64,000 nt of DNA from JADLHS01 sp036274115 (lineage in GTDB: Bacteria; Verrucomicrobiota; Verrucomicrobiia; Limisphaerales; JADLHS01): the NCBI GenBank assembly GCA_036274115.1, contig DASUGI010000256.1, positions 6,434 to 70,433 of the forward strand. The letters are read 5' to 3'. Shown here piece after piece: positions 33,841-43,231 of the stretch. Every line of letters begins with the position of its first letter. The stretch's first letter is position 1. The notes beneath the pieces are model-generated. The model was not told the origin of the DNA, ran no database searches, and saw only the letters and a list, made by a program, of their open reading frames with translations. The position numbers were made by a program, and so were the translations under genes.

Positions 33841-35718
33841 ATGTGCGGAATCTGTGCCATTTTTGATTTCGAAGGACGACCGATTAAACGGACGCTGCTT
33901 GAGGAGATGACGGACACGATCCGGCATCGTGGACCCGACGGCGACGGACGGTTCATCGATGGCGAAGTGGGGCTGGGTCACCGGCGACTCAGTATTATCG
34001 ACCTCGGTGGCGGCGGACAACCGATCGGAAATGAGGACGGCAAGTTGCAGGTCGTCTTTAACGGCGAGATTTATAACTTTGTCGAGTTGCGGACCGAACT
34101 GGAGTCGCACGGCCACAAGTTCAAGACGGCTTCAGATACCGAAGTGATCGTTCACGCGTACGAACAATGGGGCGTAGATTGTGTAAAGCGTTTCAATGGG
34201 ATGTTCGCGTTTGCGCTCTGGGACAGCAACAAGCGGGAACTCTTCGTGGCTCGCGACCACTTGGGAATCAAGCCGCTTTACTATGTGACGATCGGTCGCC
34301 GGCTGTTGATTGCGTCTGAGATTAAAGTGCTGTTGAAGGATTCGGAGTGCCCGAAGGAAATCGATCTGCAGGCGTTGGCAGAATTGTTTACCTTTCGCTA
34401 TGTACCCTCGCCGAAAACGTTGTTCAAGGGGATTTTCAAACTGCCGCCCGGTCACGCGATGGTAGCCAGCAAGAAGGGGCTTTCGGTTATACGATTCTGG
34501 AATTGGGTGCCGCAGTTGCGAACCCGCTGGCGCGAGGAGGAATTGATCGAAGAATATCAGACCTTGCTCGAAGACGCCGTGCGATTGCAGTTGCGCAGCG
34601 ATGTGCCCCTTGGGCTTTTTCTGAGTTCGGGCATCGATTCCGGTGTGTTGCTCGCGATCATGAGCCGGCACACCAGCAAGCCAGTCCAGACTTTTACCAT
34701 CGGCTTCGAGGACGGCGAGAAGACGAACGAAGTCGAAGACGCGAAGGTGATGGCCCGTCAGTTTGGAGCGGAACATTATTTTCAAATGCTGGCTCCGGAC
34801 GACTACGCGAAATACTACGAGCGTTACATGTACGACCTGGAAGAACCGGTTGGCAATGAAACGGCGGCGGCATTTTATTTCGTTTCCAGGATTACGGCCC
34901 AAAAGGTGAAAGTGGCGCTGACCGGGCAGGGAGCTGATGAGCCGTGGGCGGGCTACGATCGTTACAAGGGCGTTAAACTCTCCGAGTACTACAGCAAGCT
35001 GCCGAGCGTATTGACCGGCGGCATCGCTCCCGTAGTCGCCAAACTGCCGGGTCGCATGGAGCGACTGAAGCGTGGTGTGGCTTCCTTGAGTGAACCAGAC
35101 ATGCTCACCCGGTTTGCCAAGGTCTATTCCTTTTTCAGCCCGGAGATGAAGTCGCAGTTGTACAAGAACGGACTCAAGGAACAGTTTGATGCCGATGCCC
35201 ACGGGACGCGACACGCGTTGGGCCGACTGCAAGGAGACGTGAAGCACCTCGATCCGCTCACGCAAATGCTCTATGTCGATGTGCGGTCGAATCTCCCGGA
35301 TGATCTGCTGATGGTGGGCGACAAAACGTCGATGGCCTGTTCACTCGAAGCTCGCGTGCCGTTTCTGGATTATCGGTTGGTGGAGTTTATCGAGAGCCTG
35401 CCGCCGAAATGCAAACTGAACGGGATGAGTGGAAAGTATCTTCACAAAAAGGCGTGCGAAAAATGGCTGCCACCGGAGGTGGTTTACCGGAAGAAAAAGG
35501 GATTTGCGAACCCTATCGAGAACTGGTTTCGCGTTCGCATGCGGACATTTGTCGAGGATTGTTTGCTGGGGAGTGATTCCGCGATGGGACAATACTTCGA
35601 CCAGGGCTACATCCGCCGGATTCTCGATTTGGACCGTAGCGGCCGCGAGCAGTATCGCCGGCATATTTACATGCTCGTCTCGCTCGAATTGTGGCATCGG
35701 GCCTTCCGGGTGAAGTGA
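33841..35718 (+). CDS. asparagine synthase-like glutamine amidotransferase (first copy)
   Basis: The 625-residue protein has an N-terminal class II glutaminase with catalytic Cys2 (MCGICAIFDF), RHRGPDGDGRF and NGEIYNF. A C-terminal AsnB-type PP-loop synthetase follows. The PP-loop reads LSSGIDSG, against SGG-x-DS in the second copy. In polysaccharide and exosortase-type loci such proteins amidate sugar acids or other carboxylates rather than make asparagine; that role is an inference here. It sits among glycosyltransferases with 5-19-base gaps. Confidence 0.9.
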   Translation: MCGICAIFDFEGRPIKRTLLEEMTDTIRHRGPDGDGRFIDGEVGLGHRRLSIIDLGGGGQPIGNEDGKLQVVFNGEIYNFVELRTELESHGHKFKTASDTEVIVHAYEQWGVDCVKRFNGMFAFALWDSNKRELFVARDHLGIKPLYYVTIGRRLLIASEIKVLLKDSECPKEIDLQALAELFTFRYVPSPKTLFKGIFKLPPGHAMVASKKGLSVIRFWNWVPQLRTRWREEELIEEYQTLLEDAVRLQLRSDVPLGLFLSSGIDSGVLLAIMSRHTSKPVQTFTIGFEDGEKTNEVEDAKVMARQFGAEHYFQMLAPDDYAKYYERYMYDLEEPVGNETAAAFYFVSRITAQKVKVALTGQGADEPWAGYDRYKGVKLSEYYSKLPSVLTGGIAPVVAKLPGRMERLKRGVASLSEPDMLTRFAKVYSFFSPEMKSQLYKNGLKEQFDADAHGTRHALGRLQGDVKHLDPLTQMLYVDVRSNLPDDLLMVGDKTSMACSLEARVPFLDYRLVEFIESLPPKCKLNGMSGKYLHKKACEKWLPPEVVYRKKKGFANPIENWFRVRMRTFVEDCLLGSDSAMGQYFDQGYIRRILDLDRSGREQYRRHIYMLVSLELWHRAFRVK

Positions 35719-35737
35719 GCCGCTTTCGTCGCGCTGC

Positions 35738-36772
35738 ATGAAACTCTCCATTGTTATCATTTGCTGGAACGACCGGAAGTACCTGGCGACGTGCCTCGAG
35801 TCCATTTATGCGTACACGCAAGGGTTGGATTTTGAGATCATTGTAGCCGACAACGGCTCAACGGATGGCTCGCTGGATTTGGTGCGCGCTCATTTCCCTG
35901 AAGTGTTGGTGGTGGAGAACGGTCGCAACATGGGGTTTGGACCCGGGAATAACGGCGGCATTCGTACGGCGCGGGGTGAATATGTCTTGCTCCTGAATCC
36001 CGATACCTATCTGCGCAGTGGCGCTCTGGAGAAATGGATCGCTTATGCGGACCGTCATCCCCAAGCGGGAGCGTTTGGCTGTCGGACGCTAAATGAAGAC
36101 GGCTCACTCCAAATCACCGCGCAGCCACTGCCCACGGTGTTTAGATACTTTTGCAAGGCGATATGTCTTCGCTGGCCGGGCCTGGTCTTTGACGCGCTTC
36201 AAGTGGACAAATACCTGGGTTGGGACGGTTCGACCGACCGCGAGATTGGTTTTCAAGCAGGTTGCACGCTGCTGCTCCGCCGCGAACTGCTGCAGCAGCT
36301 TGAAGGGTTCGACGAGCGGTTTCATCACCAATACGAAGATGCCGATCTGTGTTGCCGGGTGTGGAAGGCGGGATACGCGGTGCGGTTTTGTCCCGCTGCC
36401 GAGATTGTCCATATCGGCGGCGTGAATCGAGGTGGCTATCCGATCAAGGTGATCCTCGAGACCGAACGTGGAAAGTACAAGTATTTCCATAAACATTTTG
36501 GGCTGCGTGGCGCGAAGCGATTGCGATGGATTTCGTTATTCGCATTTTCGCTGCGTTATTTGGGATTTCGACTGCGCGATTTGATCAAAAGCGGGGCGTC
36601 GAACCGGAACGAAGTGGAGCTTTATCGCACGCTCCTCAAATGGAACTGGCACTTGGATGCGGAACGCTTCATTGCTAATGGAACTGAGCCGGACCTCGGT
36701 TATGCGCCGCTAATGACCGTGGCTGCAAGCGGGTCGCCGGCCCACGCTGAGAAGTCACTCAGCCGCTCCTAG
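35738..36772 (+). CDS. GT2-family glycosyltransferase (rhamnosyltransferase-like)
   Basis: The 344-residue protein has a GT-A N-terminus with LSIVIICWNDRKYLATCLES, VADNGSTDGSLDLV and ENGRNMGFGPGNNGGI, a pattern typical of the WbbL/RfbF rhamnosyltransferase branch. LLNPDTYL (DxD-like) and EGFDERFHHQYEDADLCCRVW (ED-x2-C) follow. A dTDP-rhamnose donor would fit the upstream rml genes, but this is inferred from family and context. The next gene starts 2 bases after its stop. Confidence 0.88.
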   Translation: MKLSIVIICWNDRKYLATCLESIYAYTQGLDFEIIVADNGSTDGSLDLVRAHFPEVLVVENGRNMGFGPGNNGGIRTARGEYVLLLNPDTYLRSGALEKWIAYADRHPQAGAFGCRTLNEDGSLQITAQPLPTVFRYFCKAICLRWPGLVFDALQVDKYLGWDGSTDREIGFQAGCTLLLRRELLQQLEGFDERFHHQYEDADLCCRVWKAGYAVRFCPAAEIVHIGGVNRGGYPIKVILETERGKYKYFHKHFGLRGAKRLRWISLFAFSLRYLGFRLRDLIKSGASNRNEVELYRTLLKWNWHLDAERFIANGTEPDLGYAPLMTVAASGSPAHAEKSLSRS

Positions 36773-36774
36773 CC

Positions 36775-37596
36775 ATGCGCCAATTCAAACTGCTGGTCAG
36801 CCTGATGGTCTTCGTGGCGGACGGCGTGTTCGGGACTCTGGGGAGGGTGTTTGGACTCCGTCGGCCGGCGCGGTGCGTCGTGCTTTTCTATCATTCGGTG
36901 ATGGACGATCAGCGCGAGGGCTTTGCGCGGCAGATGGACACGGTATTACGACACGCCCGGGTGGTGAACCCGGCTACGCCCGCACCATTGGAGCGCGGTG
37001 CGAATTACGTCGCTATTACATTCGACGACGCGAATGCCAACATCATCGCCAATGCATTGCCCACCTTGAGGCAGCGTGGAATCCCGGCCATGATTTTTGT
37101 CATCAGTGATCGCCTGGGAGTGATTCCGGATTGGGAGAACTTTGGTCCTGATTACACTCCGGAAGAGCGAACGATAACCGCTGAACAACTGAGAGCGTTG
37201 CCTGCGGATGGGCTGCACTTTGGTTCGCATACGCGGACCCACCCGGTACTGACGAAGCTGGACGAAAGTAGGGCTCGGGAAGAACTCGTCAATTCGCGCC
37301 GTGAATTGGAAGCCCTGCTCGGACGTGACATCCAGGCATTCAGCTTTCCTTACGGTGCGTACAATGAACGACTGATTCAACTATGTCGCGAGGCCGGCTA
37401 CGAGCGGGTGTTTACTACCGATCCGGTTTTCGCGTTCCAACGAAAGGATGATTTTGTTGTGGGACGTGTTGCTGCCGAGCCGACCGATGGGGGACTGGAG
37501 TTCAGATTAAAGGTGGCGGGAGCATACCGTTGGGTGAAAGCCGCGTCGGATCTTAAGCAAAAGCTGCGGGGACTGCTGGCAGGCGCATCGGCGTAA
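36775..37596 (+). CDS. polysaccharide deacetylase (NodB/CE4)
   Basis: The 273-residue protein has an N-terminal hydrophobic segment and the CE4 fold. Motif 1 is AITFDDANAN (catalytic base and metal Asp), motif 2 is HFGSHTRTHPVL (the two metal His), and motif 3 is FSFPYGAYNE. It should remove N-acetyl groups from amino sugars of the nascent or exported polymer, which fits the WlbA/WlbB-type amino-sugar genes upstream. It is placed 2 bases after the rhamnosyltransferase-like gene. Confidence 0.9.
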   Translation: MRQFKLLVSLMVFVADGVFGTLGRVFGLRRPARCVVLFYHSVMDDQREGFARQMDTVLRHARVVNPATPAPLERGANYVAITFDDANANIIANALPTLRQRGIPAMIFVISDRLGVIPDWENFGPDYTPEERTITAEQLRALPADGLHFGSHTRTHPVLTKLDESRAREELVNSRRELEALLGRDIQAFSFPYGAYNERLIQLCREAGYERVFTTDPVFAFQRKDDFVVGRVAAEPTDGGLEFRLKVAGAYRWVKAASDLKQKLRGLLAGASA

Positions 37597-37620
37597 GCTG
37601 GACACGCCGCGTGCGACTTC

Positions 37621-38715
37621 ATGGTGCAGATAAAGACATACACCATCGCCGACCTGCGCCAAAGGTTGGCGTGCGGCACGTGGTTTGAAGGAAACCCGAT
37701 TCCGGTGACCCGCGAGCGTGTCTGGTCACAAGTAAACAATCCCAGGGCCGACGATGCTGACGTTGCGCTTCTGGTTGCTACAGAAAACGAGATGGTGATC
37801 GCGCATTTAGGCATTGTGCCGGATTTTGTTTTTGCTGGAGGGCAGAAACTGAAGATCGGTTGGTTGACGGCATGGTGGGCGAATCCCGACAGGAAATATT
37901 CCGGCACCGGAATGATGCTGATGATGCGTGCGATGGGGTTCTACAAAGCTGGTGTCGGGGCCTCTGGTTTTTCCAATGATGCCAAGGCGGTTTACAGCGC
38001 CACCAAGCGGTTCAAAACAGTTCAGGAATTACGGGGGATGACCGCGTTTGCCCGATTTGATCTCGCAAATCTTCTGCCGAAGCGACTACCCGTGCTGGCC
38101 AAAGTGCGCTGGCTGCTGGCTGGCGCGGACGCGCTGGCAAATGGGCTGGTACTACTGCGGCAATGCCTGTGGCGTCGCGGCAATGCACTGCCCGCGGATG
38201 TGAAGATTGAATACGTTCCGGCGTTGGATGCGGAGGCGAATGCTTTTTTGGAGCAGCACGCGGAGAATCAACTTTCCCGCCGCGGATCTCGGGAGGTGAA
38301 TTGGATTGCCAACCACTCCTGGATGACCATTGCCCCTTTGCTTCCTCCACCGTCATTCCGATTTGATACGACAGCGCGGACTCATCGTAATTTGCTGCTC
38401 AAAGTCCGGCGGGAGCAGCGGTTGGTGGCAGTATTGCATTTGAGCATGATTGACGATCACCTGATCCTTCCGACGTGTTGTCATGACCAGGAGGCGGAAC
38501 TCACTGCGCGGATTATTGGAAATCATCTCGTGGCGATGCGGCTCAAGCGGATAACGACATTCCGACGCGATTTGCTGGAGTGTTTTGAGCGATCAGGTTT
38601 TCCATGGGTGGCCCGGAAAGAGCGAGTGCGCCCGTGGATCTTGTCCGGCCCAGCCGGGGAGATTGCGCGAGTGGGTGTGCAGGACGGTGATGGTGATTGT
38701 GCGTTTACGGTCTGA
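37621..38715 (+). CDS. GNAT-like protein of a polysaccharide locus
   Basis: The 364-residue protein begins with LRQRLACGTWFEGNPIPVTRERVWSQVNNPRA and contains a GNAT-like core: VALLVATENEMVIAHLGIVPDF, then WWANPDRKYSGTGMMLMMRAMGF. A second basic half is rich in Arg. No exact family name can be given; it may be an acyltransferase acting on a sugar amine or on an ACP-bound donor. It lies between the deacetylase and the FkbH-like gene, so handing an acyl group made by the FkbH/ACP pair to the polymer is a possible role. Confidence 0.6.
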   Translation: MVQIKTYTIADLRQRLACGTWFEGNPIPVTRERVWSQVNNPRADDADVALLVATENEMVIAHLGIVPDFVFAGGQKLKIGWLTAWWANPDRKYSGTGMMLMMRAMGFYKAGVGASGFSNDAKAVYSATKRFKTVQELRGMTAFARFDLANLLPKRLPVLAKVRWLLAGADALANGLVLLRQCLWRRGNALPADVKIEYVPALDAEANAFLEQHAENQLSRRGSREVNWIANHSWMTIAPLLPPPSFRFDTTARTHRNLLLKVRREQRLVAVLHLSMIDDHLILPTCCHDQEAELTARIIGNHLVAMRLKRITTFRRDLLECFERSGFPWVARKERVRPWILSGPAGEIARVGVQDGDGDCAFTV

Positions 38716-38730
38716 GAAAGGCAGGTAGCA

Positions 38731-40425
38731 ATGTTTCATTGGGCATTTGTATCAAACTCGACGGTCGCGCCGCTCGTGCCGCGACTGAAGAAAGAACTCA
38801 GCGCGCGGAAGCTCGAATGTAAATTTCATATTACTGAGCATGGCAATCTGGCAGCGCAGGTGTTTCAGGCAAACAGCGACCTGTATCGATTCAAGCCGGA
38901 TTTGACGGTCATCTATCTCGATCTCGCTCAGATTCGTTCCGGTCTTGAGCATTCCCTGGCATTGGAAAAACCCGAGGTTCGTGAATCGGTGGTTGCGGAA
39001 ACGGTGGCGCATGTGGCGGAGGTAATCAAAGCCATCCGGACCCGCAACCAAGGCACGATTCTCGTAAATACCTTTACCGTTCTGCCGCGGACGGCGCTGG
39101 GGATTGGTATGGATCCGGTTTATCGCCGTGCGATTCGCCAGATCAACCAGCGCATCTACGAAACGGCAAGCGATTTGCCGCAGTGTCACGTCTATGACCT
39201 GGAGAGCCTTTGGGCTGAGGCCGGCTTTCAGGCCTATGATCGGCGATTCGAGTTTATGGCCCAGTTTCCGTTCGGTCCGACCATGCAACAATTGCTGGTG
39301 ACTGAGTGGATGCGTTATTTCCGGGCGCTGCAGGGTCTGTCGCGCAAGTGCGTTGTGCTTGATCTGGATAACACGCTTTGGGGCGGCATTCTCGGAGAAG
39401 ATGGCGCGGACGGCATCCGAATCGGCGATACCCCCGCGGGCCGTCCTTATTTGCGATTTCAACAGGCGTTGAAGGCTTTGAGCAAGCGCGGCGTCCTGCT
39501 GGCAATCAACAGCAAGAACAACCTCACGGACGTGTTGCCGATATTGCGGGACCATCCGGAAATGGTCCTCCGCGAAAGTGACTTTGCGGCGATGCAGGTC
39601 AATTGGGATGACAAGGCCACGAACTTAAGCCGCTTGAGCAAGGATTTGAACATCGGCCTGGGACATATGGTATTCCTCGACGACAGCGCTTCGGAGCGCG
39701 GTTGGGTGCGCGAGCGGTTGCCCGAAGTGCTCGTCCCGGAAATGCCGCGTGAGGCATCGGGTTACCTGGACGTTCTGAATCATTGCGAACTGGACACGTT
39801 GACGGTTACCGCGGAAGACCTCAAACGCGCCAAAATGTATTGGGAAGAGAAGCAGCGGCGCGAGTTGCAGGCGGAAGCGCCCTCCTTTGAGCAGTTCCTC
39901 GAGAAACTGAATCTGTCAGTGAAGGTCGAGTTGTTACGGCCTGAACTGCTGGACCGGGCAACGCAACTCTGCCAACGAACCAATCAGTTCAACCTCACCA
40001 CGCGCCGCCACAGTGCGGATCATCTGAAACGCGTTGCCGAATCACCCAACAGTGCGGTGCTGCTCATGAATGCCGCGGACCGTTTTGGGGATTACGGATG
40101 GTCCGGTCTGGCGATCGTGGAGGCCCGAGAGCAAACTTTGTTTGTGGAGTCGTTTTTGATGAGCTGCCGGGTGATGGGCAAGAATGCGGAGTTCGCCTTT
40201 CTGTCCGGCGTGTTGCAGTGGGCAAAACAGAAGCAATGTTTGCAAATTCGCGGCCAGTTCATTCCAACGGCGAAGAACGCTCCGTGCAAAGATTTCCTGG
40301 CGCGTTGCGGCTTTCAAGCCAACGGCAGCAACGGGGAGCAATGGTTCGGCGCGGAAATTGCGAACTTGCCGTTGCCGCGGGTCGATTATATAGACCTCGC
40401 CGTCGATTTAGTTACCAAGTCATGA
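38731..40425 (+). CDS. FkbH-like HAD-IIIC family protein
   Basis: The 564-residue protein has an N-terminal SGNH-like part (about 1-200), then a HAD phosphatase-like domain with catalytic DLDNTLWGG (D211, D213), INSKNN and VFLDDSASERGWVRE. A C-terminal GNAT-like part contains TNQFNLTTRRH and SCRVMGKNAEFAFL. Characterised FkbH proteins take 1,3-bisphosphoglycerate and load a glyceryl group onto an ACP. The stop overlaps the start of an ACP gene as ATGA, which strongly supports an ACP-bound product here. No polyketide synthase is present. Confidence 0.9.
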   Translation: MFHWAFVSNSTVAPLVPRLKKELSARKLECKFHITEHGNLAAQVFQANSDLYRFKPDLTVIYLDLAQIRSGLEHSLALEKPEVRESVVAETVAHVAEVIKAIRTRNQGTILVNTFTVLPRTALGIGMDPVYRRAIRQINQRIYETASDLPQCHVYDLESLWAEAGFQAYDRRFEFMAQFPFGPTMQQLLVTEWMRYFRALQGLSRKCVVLDLDNTLWGGILGEDGADGIRIGDTPAGRPYLRFQQALKALSKRGVLLAINSKNNLTDVLPILRDHPEMVLRESDFAAMQVNWDDKATNLSRLSKDLNIGLGHMVFLDDSASERGWVRERLPEVLVPEMPREASGYLDVLNHCELDTLTVTAEDLKRAKMYWEEKQRRELQAEAPSFEQFLEKLNLSVKVELLRPELLDRATQLCQRTNQFNLTTRRHSADHLKRVAESPNSAVLLMNAADRFGDYGWSGLAIVEAREQTLFVESFLMSCRVMGKNAEFAFLSGVLQWAKQKQCLQIRGQFIPTAKNAPCKDFLARCGFQANGSNGEQWFGAEIANLPLPRVDYIDLAVDLVTKS

Positions 40426-40673
40426 ATGATACCCTATCCGAAGTTAAGGACCTGATCGCGTCCACGTTCAGCATTCCCCGGGAGAGCGTTGCGGACAACA
40501 GCTCCGGCCAAACGATCGAGCAGTGGGATTCTGTCGGACACATCAATCTGGTGATGGCGGTGGAGCAGAAGTTCGGTGTCTCGTTCACGATGGATGAAAT
40601 AGTGCACTTGCGGGATGTCGGTGCCATCTGTCGAGCCGTGACGGAGAAAGCCGGGAAGCCGACCTCTGCGTGA
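40422..40673 (+). CDS. acyl carrier protein (stand-alone, FkbH partner)
   Basis: The 83-residue protein has the four-helix carrier-protein pattern with the phosphopantetheine attachment serine S37 in EQWDSVGHINLVMAVE. It also has the later FTMDEIVHLRDVGAICRAV segment. The ATG at 40422 is set by the 4-base overlap with the FkbH-like gene; a longer in-frame reading starts inside that gene and is not used. The next gene overlaps its stop by 4 bases. The tight FkbH-ACP-VOC packing indicates one pathway. Confidence 0.92.
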   Translation: MNDTLSEVKDLIASTFSIPRESVADNSSGQTIEQWDSVGHINLVMAVEQKFGVSFTMDEIVHLRDVGAICRAVTEKAGKPTSA

Positions 40674-41101
40674 AACCCGACGCTTTAAAGATCCATCATC
40701 TTGGCGTCGCCACTGCCGACCTGGCTGCGGCACAGACATTTTATCAAGAGACGCTCGGCTTTGCCCTGGAGTCAGGGCCTTTTGATGATCCGATTCAGAA
40801 GGTGCGGGTTTGCTTCCTGAGGCGGCCGGGGAACGATGAGTGTGTTGTTGAATTGATTATGCCGTTGGACCCTTCATCACCGGTCGGCGGCTATCTCTCC
40901 AAAGGGCTGGGCGCTTATCACATTTGTTATGAAGTGGCTGACCTTGAGGAAGCCCAGATTGAGCTGAGATCACGAAAATGCCTTCCAGTTAGCGCCCCCG
41001 TCCCGGCCGTGGCGTTCGGCGGCCGCAAGATTGCATGGTGGTTTACGCCGACGAAACATCTTATCGAAATCGTGGAGGCTGATGCATCAGCCGTTGGATG
41101 A
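40670..41101 (+). CDS. VOC-superfamily protein (methylmalonyl-CoA epimerase/glyoxalase-like)
   Basis: The 143-residue protein has paired beta-alpha-beta-beta-beta modules. IHHLGVATADLAAAQTFYQE opens the first, and GAYHICYEVADLEEAQIEL opens the second. The metal-site residues H in IHHLG, E in VVELIMP, H in AYHICYE and E in LIEIVEAD are in place. It could epimerise or rearrange the ACP- or CoA-bound product of the FkbH pathway. Start is GTG 40670 within the ACP stop region. The second asparagine-synthase-like gene follows after 40 bases. Confidence 0.85.
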   Translation: MKPDALKIHHLGVATADLAAAQTFYQETLGFALESGPFDDPIQKVRVCFLRRPGNDECVVELIMPLDPSSPVGGYLSKGLGAYHICYEVADLEEAQIELRSRKCLPVSAPVPAVAFGGRKIAWWFTPTKHLIEIVEADASAVG

Positions 41102-41141
41102 TTCCGCTGGCGGTAACTCTTCTCTCTGATCGAACCCTCGC

Positions 41142-43064
41142 ATGTGTGGCATCGTAGGCAAACTCAATTTTGACGGGCAGCCGGTTGATCCCGCTTTGAT
41201 CGAACGGATGACGGAAGTCATCACTCATCGAGGACCGGATGGGACCGGGAAATATGTTTCCGGCCCGGTCGGCCTGGGACATCGCCGCCTTTCGATCATC
41301 GATCTACGTCCCACCGGAGCACAGCCGATGTGCAACGAAGATCGAACGGTCTGGATCACCTTCAACGGGGAGATTTACAATTATCTCGAATTGCGCGAGG
41401 AACTGCTCGCCAAGGGGCATCAATTCACTTCGACCACGGACACCGAGGTAATCGTGCACTTGTATGAGGAACTTGGGAGCGAGTGTGTTACCCGGTTGCG
41501 CGGCATGTTTGCCTTTGCGATTTGGGATGAAAAGAAAAGGGAGCTGTTCCTGGCACGCGACCGGGTCGGTATCAAGCCGCTGTACTATGCAAATACCGGC
41601 AAGTCGCTGGTGTTCGGATCAGAGATCAAGTCACTGCTGATCGATTCTTCCATTGCGCGTGAGGTGAACCCCCGCGCGATTGATCGTTTCCTCACCTATT
41701 ACTACCTGCCCGGGAACGAAACGATGATCAAAGGTCTCTCCAAGCTGGAGCCCGGACATAGTTTGATGGTTCGGGGCGATACGGTAACGGACCGCGAATA
41801 CTGGGATTTGAAATTCGACGGAGAGAGTCGGTGGGGCCGAATCGAAGACGCGGTTGACGCGCTTCAAAAGCTGCTCTCGCGAACCGTCAAGGACCACATG
41901 ATCAGCGATGTGCCGGTCGGGGTGCTGGCCAGCGGTGGGGTTGATTCGACGGGCGTTCTTCGGTTTGCTGCGGATCATTCCACCAAGCCGCTCAACACGT
42001 TTACTGTGGGCTTTGCCGGAGCGAGCTTTGCTGACGAACGGCCCTATGCGCGTCTGGCCTCAAAGCGTTTTGGGACGGTTCATCACGATTTGACGGTGAC
42101 GGCGCAGGATTTCCGGGATTTTCTGCCGAAGTACGTCTGGCACATGGAAGAACCAGTGTGCGAACCGCCGGCAATCAGTTTGTACTTCGTTTCCAGGCTC
42201 GCGCGTGAGTGTGGGGTCAAAGTGCTGTTGTCGGGTGAAGGTGGAGATGAAGCGTTCGCGGGATACACTCGATATCGGAATGTGCTTTGGCTGGAGCGCT
42301 TAAAATCCATGTTCGGACCAGCGCGGGGACTTTTGTCTGCAGGGCTCAGGACTGGGGAATTGGTGACGGGTAAGGATCTTCGGCAATACCGCAATTACGT
42401 AAGCACACCGCTTTCGCAGTATTACTACGGCGTGTCCGCAACGCCGGAGACGCCGTTCAATCAGCAAAAAGCAGCCCTCTACACCGAGGATTTCCGTGCC
42501 TCGCTGGGAACGCTGGATCTGGGCCAACCCACGCGCCGATTGTTCGAGCGTGTTGGCGAAAAACAGTTATTGCAACAAATGCTGTACGTGGACACGAAGT
42601 CCTGGTTGCCCGATGATCTTTTGGTCAAGGCGGACAAGATGACGATGGCGACTTCGGTCGAGCTGCGCGTCCCGTTGCTGGATCATCAAGTTTTGGAATT
42701 TGCGGCCACTCTGCCCTCGGAATTTAAAGTGGAAGGGCGCTCGTGCAAACGGGTACTTCGTAGGGCATTGGAGAGTTCGGTTCCATCGGAGATCTTGACG
42801 CGCAAGAAAGCGGGTTTTCCCCTGCCATACGACCGTTGGCTCAAAAATGAGCTGAAGGATTTTGTTAATGACACGATCCTTTCACCTAACGCTGCACTGG
42901 GTTCGTACTTTGAACGCTCGCACGTCAGAAAAATGGTAGAGGCACAACAGCGCTATTTGGCCGATGACCGGAACGGATCAAAAACCCAGCACGCTTTGGA
43001 TTATTCCAGGGAAGTATTTGGCCTCCTGGTTCTTGAACTTTGGCATAAGCAGTTTTGTTCTTAA
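41142..43064 (+). CDS. asparagine synthase-like glutamine amidotransferase (second copy)
   Basis: The 640-residue protein has Cys2 (MCGIVGKLNFDG), THRGPDGTGKY and NGEIYNYLELREEL in the glutaminase half. The synthetase half has the PP-loop ASGGVDSTGVL and GEGGDEAFAGYTRYRN. It resembles the amidotransferases that accompany exosortase-type polysaccharide loci. It could amidate the carboxylate of a sugar acid or of the glyceryl-type group made by the preceding FkbH-ACP-VOC genes. It is the last gene before a 167-base gap without recognisable signals. Confidence 0.9.
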   Translation: MCGIVGKLNFDGQPVDPALIERMTEVITHRGPDGTGKYVSGPVGLGHRRLSIIDLRPTGAQPMCNEDRTVWITFNGEIYNYLELREELLAKGHQFTSTTDTEVIVHLYEELGSECVTRLRGMFAFAIWDEKKRELFLARDRVGIKPLYYANTGKSLVFGSEIKSLLIDSSIAREVNPRAIDRFLTYYYLPGNETMIKGLSKLEPGHSLMVRGDTVTDREYWDLKFDGESRWGRIEDAVDALQKLLSRTVKDHMISDVPVGVLASGGVDSTGVLRFAADHSTKPLNTFTVGFAGASFADERPYARLASKRFGTVHHDLTVTAQDFRDFLPKYVWHMEEPVCEPPAISLYFVSRLARECGVKVLLSGEGGDEAFAGYTRYRNVLWLERLKSMFGPARGLLSAGLRTGELVTGKDLRQYRNYVSTPLSQYYYGVSATPETPFNQQKAALYTEDFRASLGTLDLGQPTRRLFERVGEKQLLQQMLYVDTKSWLPDDLLVKADKMTMATSVELRVPLLDHQVLEFAATLPSEFKVEGRSCKRVLRRALESSVPSEILTRKKAGFPLPYDRWLKNELKDFVNDTILSPNAALGSYFERSHVRKMVEAQQRYLADDRNGSKTQHALDYSREVFGLLVLELWHKQFCS

Positions 43065-43231
43065 GTCCTTTGGGAGAAAGCAATGGCATTCGGAAAGGAG
43101 ACGGGCGGAGTTCAGATATTGAACACAGATTGGTCATTTCGTTTCTGATGGAAGTTCAGCGATGATTCAAAGTCTCGCTGTGCTGCTGGATCGATATGGA
43201 GCCAAAACACGTATAGAGAGGAGCTTGCAAC

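Noticed and set aside
40098..40421. Longer ACP reading starting inside the FkbH-like gene
   Set aside because: The first 108 codons are a shadow of FkbH; the ACP fold begins at the ATG overlapping the FkbH stop.
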